From assembly GCA_034422075.1 (NCBI GenBank), contig DAOUJX010000019.1, positions 1-41,595 of the forward strand: DNA of 41,595 nt, read 5' to 3'. The notes under the pieces are model-generated. The model ran no database searches. It was given only the letters and a program-made list of their open reading frames with translations, and was not told where the DNA came from. Positions 8,291-16,318 of the stretch are shown piece by piece. The position numbers were made by a program, and so were the translations under genes. Each line of letters begins with the position of its first letter. Within the stretch, counting starts at the first letter, position 1. This DNA is from S34-282 sp034422075. Lineage in GTDB: Bacteria > Chloroflexota > Dehalococcoidia > Lucifugimonadales > Australimonadaceae.

Positions 8291-9661
8291 CTACTCCTTC
8301 ACCAAGCCGGGCACCGCTACGCGCCCCACCTGCACTTCGTCGATTAGCCGCTGACCCTCTTTCTCCTCCCAGATTGGTATCAGCGGGAAGAACTTGCTGA
8401 ACATCAGCATCAGGAAGCCCACGAGGAAGAAGGTTCCCGCCACAATGGTGATTTCCACCGGGCTGGGCCTGTAAGTGCCGTACTGGAACGTTATCGGCCC
8501 CTTTCGCATGAGCGCCGGCACGATGATGATGAGACGCTCGAAGAACATCCCGATGTTTACCAGCAGGCTGGTCCACAGCATCCACTGGAAGCTCCGTCTG
8601 ACGCGCCGGAACATCCACAGCGGCACCGGTATCAGGAAGGAGCACACGTAGAAGGTGAGGAAGAACCACGACCATGGCGGCTCGAACAGCCGCAACAGCC
8701 AGACCGTGAGCTCCTGCTCCTCCAGCAGCCATAGCGCGAACACGAACTCCAGCCAGAACAGGAAGTGCCACCCGAGGGCCACGACGACGAGCAGCCGGCC
8801 TAGGCCGTCGATGTGCTCCTCCCAGATGTAGTTGTGGAGATTGAACAGGCGACGCATGATGATCATAAGCGTCACCACCGCCGAGACGCCCGATAGCACC
8901 GCTCCGATGACGAAGTACGGCGCAAACACTGTCACGTGCCAAGACGGCACCAGGCTCACTCCGAAGTCCCACGACACGATGGAGTGAACGGAGACGAACA
9001 CCGGTAGGATGAGCGCCGATAGCAGTATTCCCGCGATGCCCTGCAACTTCCATTGGCGCGGGTTGCCGTGCCAGCCCATTGCGAGAGCTCCGTACACGAT
9101 TTTCCGCCATCCCGACGACCGGTCGCGGATGACCGCGAAGTCGGGGATGAGCGCGGTAAACACGAACAACATGCTGCTCGTCAGATAGGTCGTGATGGCC
9201 GTCGGGTCCCATACCAGCGGCGACCGTACGTCAGGCCAGATGCCTCGCGAGAAGTCGTAGGGCAGCACCCAGTAGAAGATGCGCCAAGGACGCCCGGCGT
9301 GGATCACCGGCATGAGAAGCGAGGTCATCAGCGCGAAGACGGTCATCGTCTCTGCGGCGCGCACCATTGGCCGCCGCCATTCCGCCTGGCTTAGCCGTAG
9401 GATTGCCGAAATCATCACCCCGGCGTGGCTGATGCCGACCCAGAAGACGAAGTTGGTGATGAAAAAGCCCCAGAACACCGGGCGGTTCAGGCCTGTGACG
9501 CCCAACCCTTGGTTGATGAGGTAGCCGGCGGCGCTGACCGCTCCCACAACGATGAGTCCCGTCAGTCCGACGAGCACCAGCCAACGCGTGTGCGTGTTCA
9601 ACACGTTGTCGAGCAACTCTTGGTTGATCTGTGCGTCGGTTACCGTTCTGCGGTAGTACAT
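8291..9661 (-). CDS. actC: ActC, NrfD/PsrC-type quinol-binding membrane subunit
   Basis: A 456-residue integral membrane protein with about ten helices of the NrfD/PsrC family. The ActC hallmark NFVFWVGISHAG, followed by ISAILRLSQAEWRRP, lies near residues 70-100; this region contributes the histidine and acidic residues around the quinol site in solved ACIII structures. The C-terminus ends in a cytoplasmic tail after MFSKFFPLIPIWEEKEG. It is the membrane subunit that oxidises menaquinol or another quinol and hands electrons to the ActB iron-sulfur arm. It is followed directly by actD. Confidence 0.92.
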   Translation of the reverse strand: MYYRRTVTDAQINQELLDNVLNTHTRWLVLVGLTGLIVVGAVSAAGYLINQGLGVTGLNRPVFWGFFITNFVFWVGISHAGVMISAILRLSQAEWRRPMVRAAETMTVFALMTSLLMPVIHAGRPWRIFYWVLPYDFSRGIWPDVRSPLVWDPTAITTYLTSSMLFVFTALIPDFAVIRDRSSGWRKIVYGALAMGWHGNPRQWKLQGIAGILLSALILPVFVSVHSIVSWDFGVSLVPSWHVTVFAPYFVIGAVLSGVSAVVTLMIIMRRLFNLHNYIWEEHIDGLGRLLVVVALGWHFLFWLEFVFALWLLEEQELTVWLLRLFEPPWSWFFLTFYVCSFLIPVPLWMFRRVRRSFQWMLWTSLLVNIGMFFERLIIIVPALMRKGPITFQYGTYRPSPVEITIVAGTFFLVGFLMLMFSKFFPLIPIWEEKEGQRLIDEVQVGRVAVPGLVKE

Positions 9662-9685
9662 GCTCTGTAGACCTTCGCCTCTGGC

Positions 9686-11062
9686 CTAGTGCGACTTCGC
9701 GATGACGCGGACCCAGCGTCCGTAGTAGCGCCGAACCTTTACCAATCGCAGGCCTTCGCCTATCTCCCACATCGAAATCACCGGCACAACCTTGGCTGCG
9801 AGCAGCATCAGGAACGCCGCCGCCGCCACTGCGCCCACCGTCACCATGATGTCCGCGATGTCCGGCCATATCGCCGCGGGCACAACGTGGAGCACGTGTC
9901 CGAACAACTCGCTGTCAGGCACGGACGCAGCCGATACGTAGATGCGCATGCAGTTCAGCCACGTGCCTATCAGAATTCCGACGCTGACGACGGTCGGACC
10001 CCAGACGCTGCGGCGCACTGGATTCCAAACCAGAGCAATCAAGGGTCCCAGGAAGTTGAGGAACATCGACGTCGCGAATACATACTTGTATGGGCCGAGG
10101 AAGAGCAGGTTGATAACGCCGATTTCCGAATCCGTTCGCCCATACCAGAAGGTGAGGAAGCTCGCCCACCAGAAGTAGAACCACATGAGCGAGAATGCCA
10201 GCAGCGGCTTGGACAACGCCCAGAACTGGTCTACCCCAATGTAGTCCTTATACCCGGCTTGCCGGACGACGAACATCACGATGATGAGCGTCGCTACTGC
10301 GCCCTGTAGGCCGATTACCGTCACTGTTGCTGGGAAGATGGCGTCCTTCAGTCCGGGCACCAGGCCCGCGTGGAAGTCGGACGAGAACATGGTGTGGACG
10401 AGCGGGTAGGTGAGCAGGAATATGGCGCCGAGCACCAGCGATGCGGCGTATTGCACTCGCCAGGCGCGCAGGTTGCCGACCCATCCCACGGATAGCCCTG
10501 CGGCAAGCCGCTGCCGGAATGATGCCGGTAGGTGATCGCGCGCGGCGGCTAGGTCCGGGAGCGCAACCGTCCACGCCAGCAGGAGTGCGGACAGCACCAT
10601 CGCGATGACGCCGATGTATTCCCAGGCATCGGGCGAGCCCAAGGGGAAGTCGAACCACAGGTCGGGCCGACCCTCCAGGGTGGGGAGCACTTGCAGCGCG
10701 AAGATCAGCATGATGAACATCACGATGCCTGACAAGGCGCCCAGTTCCGCGAGCCGCGTGATGGGCCGGCGAAAGTGCGCCTTTGTCAAGCGCAACCCTG
10801 CCGATATGATGGGCATTGCCACGAGCGTGCTCAGCAGGAAGTTCATGGTGCCTGCGTGGTACCCCCACGCCGCCCGGTCATCAAAGCCCCCGCTTATCCT
10901 GATGACCAGTCCGATGATGCCGACAATGGCCAAGATGCCGGTGATGAGCAGGCTGAGCAGGTAGCCCGACCCGACGGCCGCGAACTTACCCATCGTCTCG
11001 CGTGCCACCTCTTGGTGGCTTGGGGGTTGGGGTAGGGGCTCGTGATGCCCGTTACCGTGCAT
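9686..11062 (-). CDS. ActF-like second NrfD-type membrane subunit
   Basis: A 458-residue NrfD-family protein with about ten helices, paralogous to the adjacent ActC (compare GLRLTKAHFRRPITRLAE with the matching ActC region) but with divergent loops. ACIII carries two such subunits, ActC and ActF. By elimination this is the ActF equivalent. In the Rhodothermus-type order ActF comes last; here it sits between actB2 and actC. Its start codon shares a base with the actB2 stop (TAATG), which implies coupled translation. It probably shapes the membrane arm, and a proton-path role is debated for the family. Assigning C versus F between the two paralogues rests on motif resemblance. Confidence 0.82.
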   Translation of the reverse strand: MHGNGHHEPLPQPPSHQEVARETMGKFAAVGSGYLLSLLITGILAIVGIIGLVIRISGGFDDRAAWGYHAGTMNFLLSTLVAMPIISAGLRLTKAHFRRPITRLAELGALSGIVMFIMLIFALQVLPTLEGRPDLWFDFPLGSPDAWEYIGVIAMVLSALLLAWTVALPDLAAARDHLPASFRQRLAAGLSVGWVGNLRAWRVQYAASLVLGAIFLLTYPLVHTMFSSDFHAGLVPGLKDAIFPATVTVIGLQGAVATLIIVMFVVRQAGYKDYIGVDQFWALSKPLLAFSLMWFYFWWASFLTFWYGRTDSEIGVINLLFLGPYKYVFATSMFLNFLGPLIALVWNPVRRSVWGPTVVSVGILIGTWLNCMRIYVSAASVPDSELFGHVLHVVPAAIWPDIADIMVTVGAVAAAAFLMLLAAKVVPVISMWEIGEGLRLVKVRRYYGRWVRVIAKSH

Positions 11063-11796
11063 TACGCCTCGGCCTCCTCGACGCGCTTCAGGTAGGTGAC
11101 GCTCGGCGCGGTGCCCAGGCTCTTGAGCACCGTGTACGCTCGCTCGTCGTGCGTCAACTCGTAGACGCGGCTTTCCTTGTCCTTCAGGTCACCGAAGGTG
11201 AGCGTCTGGGTTGGGCAGGCCTGAACGCATGCCGGCGCAAAGGACCCGTCTGGGATGCGTCCGTCCTTGCCCCGCGTCGCCCGGCGGATGCGCTGCACGC
11301 ACATGGTGCACTTTTCCATGATGCCGCGTCCGCGCACGGTGACGTCGGGGTTCAGTTGGTGCCGAAGGTCTTCCGGCCAAACGGGCTCCCAGTAGTTGAA
11401 GTTTCGCGCGTGGTAGGGGCAGTTGTTCGCGCAGTACCGCGTGCCGACGCAGCGGTTGTACACCTGCACGTTCAACCCTTCGTTGTTGTGATACGTCGCG
11501 AAGACAGGGCAGACCGGCTCACACGGTGCATTGTCGCAGTGCTGACACATGAGCGGGATGAACCGCGCCTTCACGTTTGGGAACTCGCCCTCCCAATAGC
11601 GCTCGACGCGTATCCACGTGATGGCGCGCCCCTGATGGTAGTGGTCCTCCTCGCTGATGGGGATGTTGTTCTCCGCCGTGCATGCGATGACGCAGGCTTG
11701 GCACCCTGTACATTTGTCGAGGTCGACCACCATCCCCCAACTTCGCTCGGTGGGGCGGGCGTCTAGGTCGCGGTCAAGTTGCGGTGTCGTTACCAT
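11062..11796 (-). CDS. ActB2, four-cluster ferredoxin-like iron-sulfur subunit
   Basis: A 244-residue NrfC/DmsB-type protein with 15 cysteines in four groups: C29/32/35/39, C84/87/92/96, C116/122/126 and C163/166/190/194. Fifteen ligands fit three [4Fe-4S] and one [3Fe-4S] cluster, the set known for the iron-sulfur domain of ActB. It lacks its own signal peptide and would be co-exported by Tat with ActB1. It carries electrons from the ActC quinol site to ActA. In Rhodothermus and Flavobacterium this domain is the C-terminal part of a single ActB chain; here it is a free gene 12 bases after actB1. Confidence 0.9.
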   Translation of the reverse strand: MVTTPQLDRDLDARPTERSWGMVVDLDKCTGCQACVIACTAENNIPISEEDHYHQGRAITWIRVERYWEGEFPNVKARFIPLMCQHCDNAPCEPVCPVFATYHNNEGLNVQVYNRCVGTRYCANNCPYHARNFNYWEPVWPEDLRHQLNPDVTVRGRGIMEKCTMCVQRIRRATRGKDGRIPDGSFAPACVQACPTQTLTFGDLKDKESRVYELTHDERAYTVLKSLGTAPSVTYLKRVEEAEA

Positions 11797-11808
11797 CTCT
11801 TCTCTACC

Positions 11809-14049
11809 TTACCCGTGGCCGTTGCTACTGGTCTTGCCCGGTGTGTGAATGAGGATGATGGGCTGGTCATCCAACTGCTCCGCCGGGTAGATGCCCTCAA
11901 GCGATGCGAGCTTCTGCCGCCTGTTGGTCTTGTGTAGGCGCACGCGCGTGCTCGCCCACGCAAACGCCCCCGTGTCGGCGTCCTCGTTCGGCACGAGAAT
12001 GTCGAACACGTTGGCGCCCCGTCCTGCTGCAACCGAGGTGTATTGTGCGTGGCCCTGGCCAAAGGGGACCGCTACCACGCTCGGCGGCGTCGACGGGTTG
12101 ATGTAGACGGGCGCGCGGATTGTTCGCCCGTTGCTAGCCTCGACCAACACGATGTCTTGCTGAGCGATGTTCAGGTGCTTGGCCGTTTGCGGGTTTACTT
12201 CCACCCAGGTCTGCCACGCGACTGTCGTAAGGGGGTCGGGCACCGACTGCATCCAGGGCAGGTGGGCATCGTTCATCCCGACGCCGTGCGACTCAAATGG
12301 TATGAGGTGGAAGGGGTAGCTGTGGGCGTCACCCGCAAAGCTCGGATCGCGTACGCTCCGCGACACGGAGCGAGCACGCGGACGCGCCGAAACTACGTCG
12401 GCCTGATCCCACCAGCCGCCGCGCTCGAGCGATGCCTTCCAAAACTCCTCGAACGTCGGGGCGCTCACGGAGCCCTTTCCCGCGGCGTGCAACTCGCCCG
12501 CCTCCGCTCGGACGGCATCACGCATCGTCGCCCACGGCAACTGCTCCGTGTGCTCCAACTCGCGCCCCACTTGGAGGAGGATGTCGCCGAACGCCAGCGT
12601 GTTGCGGAAGCGCCGCACGACCGGCTGCTGGAAGCCGACGGTCGTGTAGCCCGGCCCCGGCTCCGGGGTATCGCTGCCCCACTCCTCCAACGGCGTATGG
12701 CACGGTAGCACGAGGTCTGCCGCGTTCGTCGTCTCGTCGAGGAAGGAGCTGAAGGAGACGATGGTTTCGACGCCGCTCAGCGCTCCGGCCGCGTCCAACT
12801 CGCCCGGAAGCTGGTGCAGCAGGTTTGCGTCGCGGACGAGGAGCACTTTGGTCTCGCCTGAGCGCATCTGCTCCAACTCGCTGACCCAATCGCGAAGCGA
12901 TGCCGCTTCGATTCGGCGGTTGCGCGTTGCGGGATTCAGGATGATTCCCCCTGGCGCACCCGCGCTGCCTACCAGGTAGTTGAGGCTGAAGATGGCGCGC
13001 AGGTTGTCGGTGCCGTTGGTGTGCGCCCCCGTCGACCCCCCGCCCATTGCCATCGCAGGCTGGTACTCCGACGAGGCGAACGTTCGAGCTAGCCGCTCGA
13101 TGCGCGCTACCGACACGCCGATGGCATCAGCCACGCGCCCCGGGCGGAAGTTGTCGATTCGGCTTGCGTCGCCACCACCCGTATAGGCGTCCGGCGAACC
13201 GTTGCGGTCAAGGCGCTCACTGATGATGACGTGCGCCATCGCCATGGCCAGCAGACCCTCGGTGCCGGGATTGACGTAGACCCACTCATCGGCGACTGCT
13301 GTCGTCGCCGACATGCGCGAATCGACTTGCACGAGGTATCCGCGTTGGTCGTTGACGTGCCGGAACTTGTCGTACCCGCGCATGAAGTGCGTCGGCGCGA
13401 GCCATGTACCCAGAAAATCGGCGCCGAACGAGACGATGTAGTGGCTGTTGCCGATGTCGAATTCGGGTAGCACCTGCTGGTTGAATAGGTCGCTCACCGC
13501 GCGGTAGAGCGCCTGCTGGCCGAGGGGGTCGAAGCCTGCGGTGCGGCTTCCTGTCGCATCGGCGAAGCGCGTGACGACACCAGCTAGCGCGCCACGAATA
13601 GGCGGCGTGGCAATGAGCATGGATCCAGGCTCTGCGCCCCCGACGATTTCTTGCAGCCGGGCTAACGCCTGTGCCCAGCTGATGCGCCGGAAGGGGCCCC
13701 CTTTGCCGACCTTGGCCAATGGCTCACGTAGGCGGTCGGGGTGGTAGAGCGCCTGCAGCAGTCCTTCCGCTCGCGCGCCGTGCTTGCCGGTATTCAGCGG
13801 AAAGTCGGGGTTGCCCTCTACCTTCTTTGCGCGCCCCTCCATCACTCGAACGAGCAATCCCTCGCTGCCCGACGACAATTGCGCCGTCGTCGCGTAGTAG
13901 TTGTCGCGCCCCGTCACAAGGTCTTCGGGCATGGACAGCGAGCTCTGAACGCGCACTTCCTGATCAGGGACCGTACAGCCGTTGAAGACGACGGCGCCGA
14001 CACCGGTCGCGCCCGCCCACTTCAAGAACTGTCTGCGTGTCAATGCCAA
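11809..14049 (-). CDS. ActB1, molybdopterin-oxidoreductase-like structural subunit with Tat signal
   Basis: A 746-residue protein of the molybdopterin oxidoreductase superfamily. Residues 4-11 (TRRQFLKW) are a twin-arginine motif, followed by a hydrophobic run ending FNGC, which could also be a lipobox (C25). The body keeps superfamily landmarks (GSTGAHTNGTDNLRA, DLVLPCHTPLEEWG and the C-terminal cap domain with WVEVNPQTAKHLNIAQ). The start shows no [4Fe-4S] CxxC binding loop. In ACIII this domain has lost the molybdenum cofactor and acts as scaffold. It lies 16 bases after actA and 12 before actB2. Confidence 0.9.
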   Translation of the reverse strand: MALTRRQFLKWAGATGVGAVVFNGCTVPDQEVRVQSSLSMPEDLVTGRDNYYATTAQLSSGSEGLLVRVMEGRAKKVEGNPDFPLNTGKHGARAEGLLQALYHPDRLREPLAKVGKGGPFRRISWAQALARLQEIVGGAEPGSMLIATPPIRGALAGVVTRFADATGSRTAGFDPLGQQALYRAVSDLFNQQVLPEFDIGNSHYIVSFGADFLGTWLAPTHFMRGYDKFRHVNDQRGYLVQVDSRMSATTAVADEWVYVNPGTEGLLAMAMAHVIISERLDRNGSPDAYTGGGDASRIDNFRPGRVADAIGVSVARIERLARTFASSEYQPAMAMGGGSTGAHTNGTDNLRAIFSLNYLVGSAGAPGGIILNPATRNRRIEAASLRDWVSELEQMRSGETKVLLVRDANLLHQLPGELDAAGALSGVETIVSFSSFLDETTNAADLVLPCHTPLEEWGSDTPEPGPGYTTVGFQQPVVRRFRNTLAFGDILLQVGRELEHTEQLPWATMRDAVRAEAGELHAAGKGSVSAPTFEEFWKASLERGGWWDQADVVSARPRARSVSRSVRDPSFAGDAHSYPFHLIPFESHGVGMNDAHLPWMQSVPDPLTTVAWQTWVEVNPQTAKHLNIAQQDIVLVEASNGRTIRAPVYINPSTPPSVVAVPFGQGHAQYTSVAAGRGANVFDILVPNEDADTGAFAWASTRVRLHKTNRRQKLASLEGIYPAEQLDDQPIILIHTPGKTSSNGHG

Positions 14050-14065
14050 GGTGTTCGTCTCTCCT

Positions 14066-14662
14066 CTAGTAGTGACACGTCGCGCAATCAGTCGGTGCGT
14101 TTAGGTCACGGTGGCAGTCGACGCAGTCGCGCATCTTAAGGTTGCGCACCTGCTTCACCACCTCCATCGATGCGACGTCGCCGTGACACGTGGAGCAGGT
14201 CAATCCCGCAGTGATGTGCGGCTCGTGGACAAACTGCACGTGATCAGGCAGGCGGTGGACCCGCGCCCAATCGATGGGCGCCGGCGGATCCCCATCGAGG
14301 CTCCCATGGAACGCATCCGTGAGCTTGGCAATCTCGGCCTGGGCAATTTCCGGATCGGGCGAGAGGGAGCCGTCAATCTTGCCGAAGTCGTGGCAGAAGA
14401 GGCACTGCTCGACAGCGGGGATGGAGGCCGCCTCGTCCGTGCTCACCGTTCGGTGGCAGAACTGGCAGTCGATGCCTGCTTGCTGCACGTGGACCGTGTG
14501 CGGGAATGCTATCGGCTGAACGGGTCCTTCGTTGAAGCCCAAGACCGCAGGAGGCTGGCTCCACCATGCGGATAGAAAGAACCATGCGACAAGTAGTGCG
14601 ACCACCGCCACGGACAGGCCGACCACCGGCACCGCAATCTTGATGAGCGTCGCATTCCCCAT
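14066..14662 (-). CDS. actA: ActA, membrane-anchored pentaheme cytochrome c
   Basis: A 198-residue protein with one N-terminal transmembrane anchor (about 10-32) and five CxxCH haem sites at 66-70, 87-91, 156-160, 180-184 and 193-197. The last haem site is only one residue from the C-terminus. Five haems and one helix are the ActA pattern. It receives electrons from the ActB iron-sulfur chain and passes them to ActE or another periplasmic carrier. It is the first recognisable act gene, 3 bases after a 98-aa membrane protein gene. Confidence 0.93.
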   Translation of the reverse strand: MGNATLIKIAVPVVGLSVAVVALLVAWFFLSAWWSQPPAVLGFNEGPVQPIAFPHTVHVQQAGIDCQFCHRTVSTDEAASIPAVEQCLFCHDFGKIDGSLSPDPEIAQAEIAKLTDAFHGSLDGDPPAPIDWARVHRLPDHVQFVHEPHITAGLTCSTCHGDVASMEVVKQVRNLKMRDCVDCHRDLNAPTDCATCHY

Positions 14663-14665
14663 CCG

Positions 14666-14962
14666 CTAGATGGGCCCCTGATCAAAGATGTTCTTCAAGA
14701 TATCGAGCCTGTCGAGGAAGATGAGCACGCTAATGATCCCCAGCGCCAGGAACAGCCCCGCCGACGCGTAAAGCGGGAGACGGAGCGTTTTCACCGCACT
14801 AGCCGGAAGGTCTCGCGTAAAGCCAAGTGAGGGCAGCATGCCCTGGGCCATGAGAATAGAGCCGGCAAAGCCCAACACCGATCCGAAGAGCCACCAAAGG
14901 GTCAGTAATAGCCCACCGACCTCTTGCCAGTCGGTAGCATTGAGGAACACAGGGTCGCCCAA
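14666..14962 (-). CDS. 98-aa membrane protein leading the ACIII operon
   Basis: A 98-residue protein with three hydrophobic segments (about 17-42, LLLTLWWLFGSVLGFAGSIL then a short break; and about 62-85, LPLYASAGLFLALGIISVLI). It has acidic N- and C-termini and no metal-binding motif. It is the first gene of the operon and ends 3 bases before actA, so it is made with the complex. I do not recognise a family. A small ACIII subunit or an assembly factor is the natural inference from position. Confidence 0.72.
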   Translation of the reverse strand: MGDPVFLNATDWQEVGGLLLTLWWLFGSVLGFAGSILMAQGMLPSLGFTRDLPASAVKTLRLPLYASAGLFLALGIISVLIFLDRLDILKNIFDQGPI

Positions 14963-15047
14963 TGAGGCCTCCGAATTAGGGCGGTGGATCTGGCGCCGCG
15001 GCTACGCAACCGGTAGCTACTAGCGCCTGACCCGATCCTGGCGAGTA

Positions 15048-15076
15048 ACGTTAGACTAGCCGCTAGTGCGCGTCAA
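15048..15076 (-). promoter_or_regulatory. Candidate promoter of the ACIII-ccm operon
   Basis: Read on the minus strand: TTGACG (15076-15071), a 17-base spacer, then TAACGT (15053-15048). Transcription would begin near 15041, about 80 bases before the first gene of the operon. It is the best-spaced hexamer pair in the 284-base divergent spacer. Confidence 0.45.
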
Positions 15077-15209
15077 CAGTAACTTGTGACGAATTTCGCA
15101 TACGACTGCGCCGAGCCTGCCGTGAGCGCAGTGTACCCACGCCTCGTCTTCGCCGCAGACTTGAGGCCGGGAGACCGAACGGCAGCGGGGATTCGTACGC
15201 CGTCGTACT

Positions 15210-15237
15210 TTGCAGGCATTTTCACAAACGCTACAAT
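15210..15237 (+). promoter_or_regulatory. Candidate promoter giving a near-leaderless mRNA
   Basis: TTGCAG (15210-15215), a 16-base spacer, then TACAAT (15232-15237). The next ATG is at 15247, so transcription would start within about three bases of the start codon. Confidence 0.45.
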
Positions 15238-15246
15238 TGCTCCGCC

Positions 15247-15453
15247 ATGAGCAAGACTGCACTTGCTACTAGCCCAACCGACCGCCGGGGTTTCTTGAAG
15301 CGCGCCGCGCTCGTTGGCGCCGCTCTGGGAGCCCTCGCGGTGCTCTCCAGGCGGCCCTTCGGCGATCCTCGCCGCTCCGGGCGCTCCATGCCTGCCGACC
15401 TGCCGGGCGCCGGCTCGATTTTCCAGCCACGCGGCGACACTCGCAGCCGTTAG
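15247..15453 (+). CDS. Tat-signal mini-protein, formate dehydrogenase region Tat-target-like
   Basis: A 68-residue protein that is mostly a twin-arginine signal: DRRGFLKRAA followed by a hydrophobic stretch (about 21-34) and then a short arginine- and proline-rich tail ending GSIFQPRGDTRSR. It resembles the short 'formate dehydrogenase region TAT target' family (TIGR02811 type), which occurs beside exported molybdoenzymes. Here it is divergent from the ACIII operon, whose ActB1 is an exported molybdoenzyme homologue. Function unknown; a Tat chaperone-like or small-subunit role is only inferred. The ATG lies right after a TACAAT box, with no separate ribosome site. Confidence 0.6.
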   Translation: MSKTALATSPTDRRGFLKRAALVGAALGALAVLSRRPFGDPRRSGRSMPADLPGAGSIFQPRGDTRSR

Positions 15454-15464
15454 CCTGCGCTCCC

Positions 15465-15508
15465 CACACGACTAAACACGTAGGTGGCTTATTGTCGTGT
15501 GTTGTTTT
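15465..15508 (+). terminator. Inverted repeat with T-rich tail (terminator or operator)
   Basis: CACACGAC (15465-15472) and GTCGTGTG (15494-15501) form a perfect 8-bp stem with a 21-base loop, followed by TTGTTTT. This fits an intrinsic terminator for the Tat-signal gene. The arms lie 76-112 bases before the Lrp-type gene, so a regulator-binding operator is the alternative. Confidence 0.45.
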
Positions 15509-15576
15509 CCGTTCATGACGGTTGACGAAGCGATGGAAAGCACTTATCTTCTTGCGCAAATAGGCCATGCGCCTAG

Positions 15577-16035
15577 TTGAGGAGTGGCGCCACGGACGAC
15601 CTAGACCGCAAGATCATCGAGAGGCTCCAATCGGACGGACGGGCCTCCCATGCCGACATGGCGCGGCAACTGGAGGTGAGTGAGGGCACGGTGCGGCGCC
15701 GCCTTACCGCATTGCTCCAGAGCCGCATCATTCGTGTCGTCGCCATTGCCGAGCCTGAGCAACTCGGCTTTCACACCTCCGCCTTCATCGGCTTGCAGGT
15801 GGACCCGTCCCGCATCGAGACGGTTGCGGAGCGGCTCGCGGAGCTCCCTGAGACGGAGCACGTAGCCATCATCACTGGCGCCTATGACATCCTCATATGG
15901 GTCAACCTGCCGAGCGCCGAGGCATTGGCCGACTTCCTCCACCATCGCGTGGGTACTGTCGAAGGTGTGAGGCAGACCCAGACGTTCGTCAGTCTCGAAA
16001 CGAAGAAGCGTGCTGCAGGGATAGGCATCATCTAG
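15577..16035 (+). CDS. Lrp/AsnC-family transcriptional regulator
   Basis: A 152-residue protein. The N-terminal winged helix-turn-helix (about 8-60, DDLDRKIIERLQSDGRASHADMARQL then VSEGTVRRRLTAL) is followed by the RAM ligand-binding domain (about 70-145, with GLQVDPSRIETVAERL and VAIITGAYDILIWV). Such proteins form dimers to octamers and sense amino acids or similar small metabolites. I see only the TTG at 15577 as an in-frame start near the helix-turn-helix; a GAGGAG-like stretch overlaps it, so the start is uncertain. The gene stands alone between the Tat-signal gene and tRNA-Phe, and its targets are unknown. Confidence 0.88.
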   Translation: MRSGATDDLDRKIIERLQSDGRASHADMARQLEVSEGTVRRRLTALLQSRIIRVVAIAEPEQLGFHTSAFIGLQVDPSRIETVAERLAELPETEHVAIITGAYDILIWVNLPSAEALADFLHHRVGTVEGVRQTQTFVSLETKKRAAGIGII

Positions 16036-16108
16036 CGGTGCAAGGCTGTCCGGCGGCGACCTCCGTCCTTGACACTCGCGCGAGGGCATCCCTACCATGG
16101 CAATACTG

Positions 16109-16184
<76 letters not shown>

Positions 16185-16226
16185 TGCACAGTTTCCTCGG
16201 GCTACAATAGGGAACAGCCGAATCGA

Positions 16227-16301
16227 GCGGAAGTGGCTCAGTGGTAGAGCATCTCCTTGCCAAGGAGAAGGTCGCGGGTTCGAATCCCGTCTTCCGCTCC
16301 A
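16227..16301 (+). tRNA. tRNA-Gly (GCC)
   Basis: A 75-base cloverleaf. The acceptor GCGGAAG pairs with CTTCCGC, the anticodon stem TCTCC/GGAGA encloses loop TTGCCAA with anticodon GCC, and the T arm is GCGGG/CCCGT with TTCGAAT. Discriminator T and CCA are encoded. A TACAAT box at 16203-16208, 18 bases upstream, is a possible -10 element. Confidence 0.97.
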
Positions 16302-16318
16302 CCCTCTAATTCGCTGAC

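Noticed and set aside
8103..9212. Long open frame on the minus strand overlapping actC and actD
   Set aside because: It is a shadow in another frame of actC and actD; its composition (Arg/Ala/His-rich, no domain) is typical of GC-rich spurious frames.
11809..14049. ActB1 as an active formate dehydrogenase or nitrate reductase
   Set aside because: No N-terminal [4Fe-4S] cysteine set and no catalytic Cys/SeCys context. All neighbours are ACIII subunits, where this domain is inactive.
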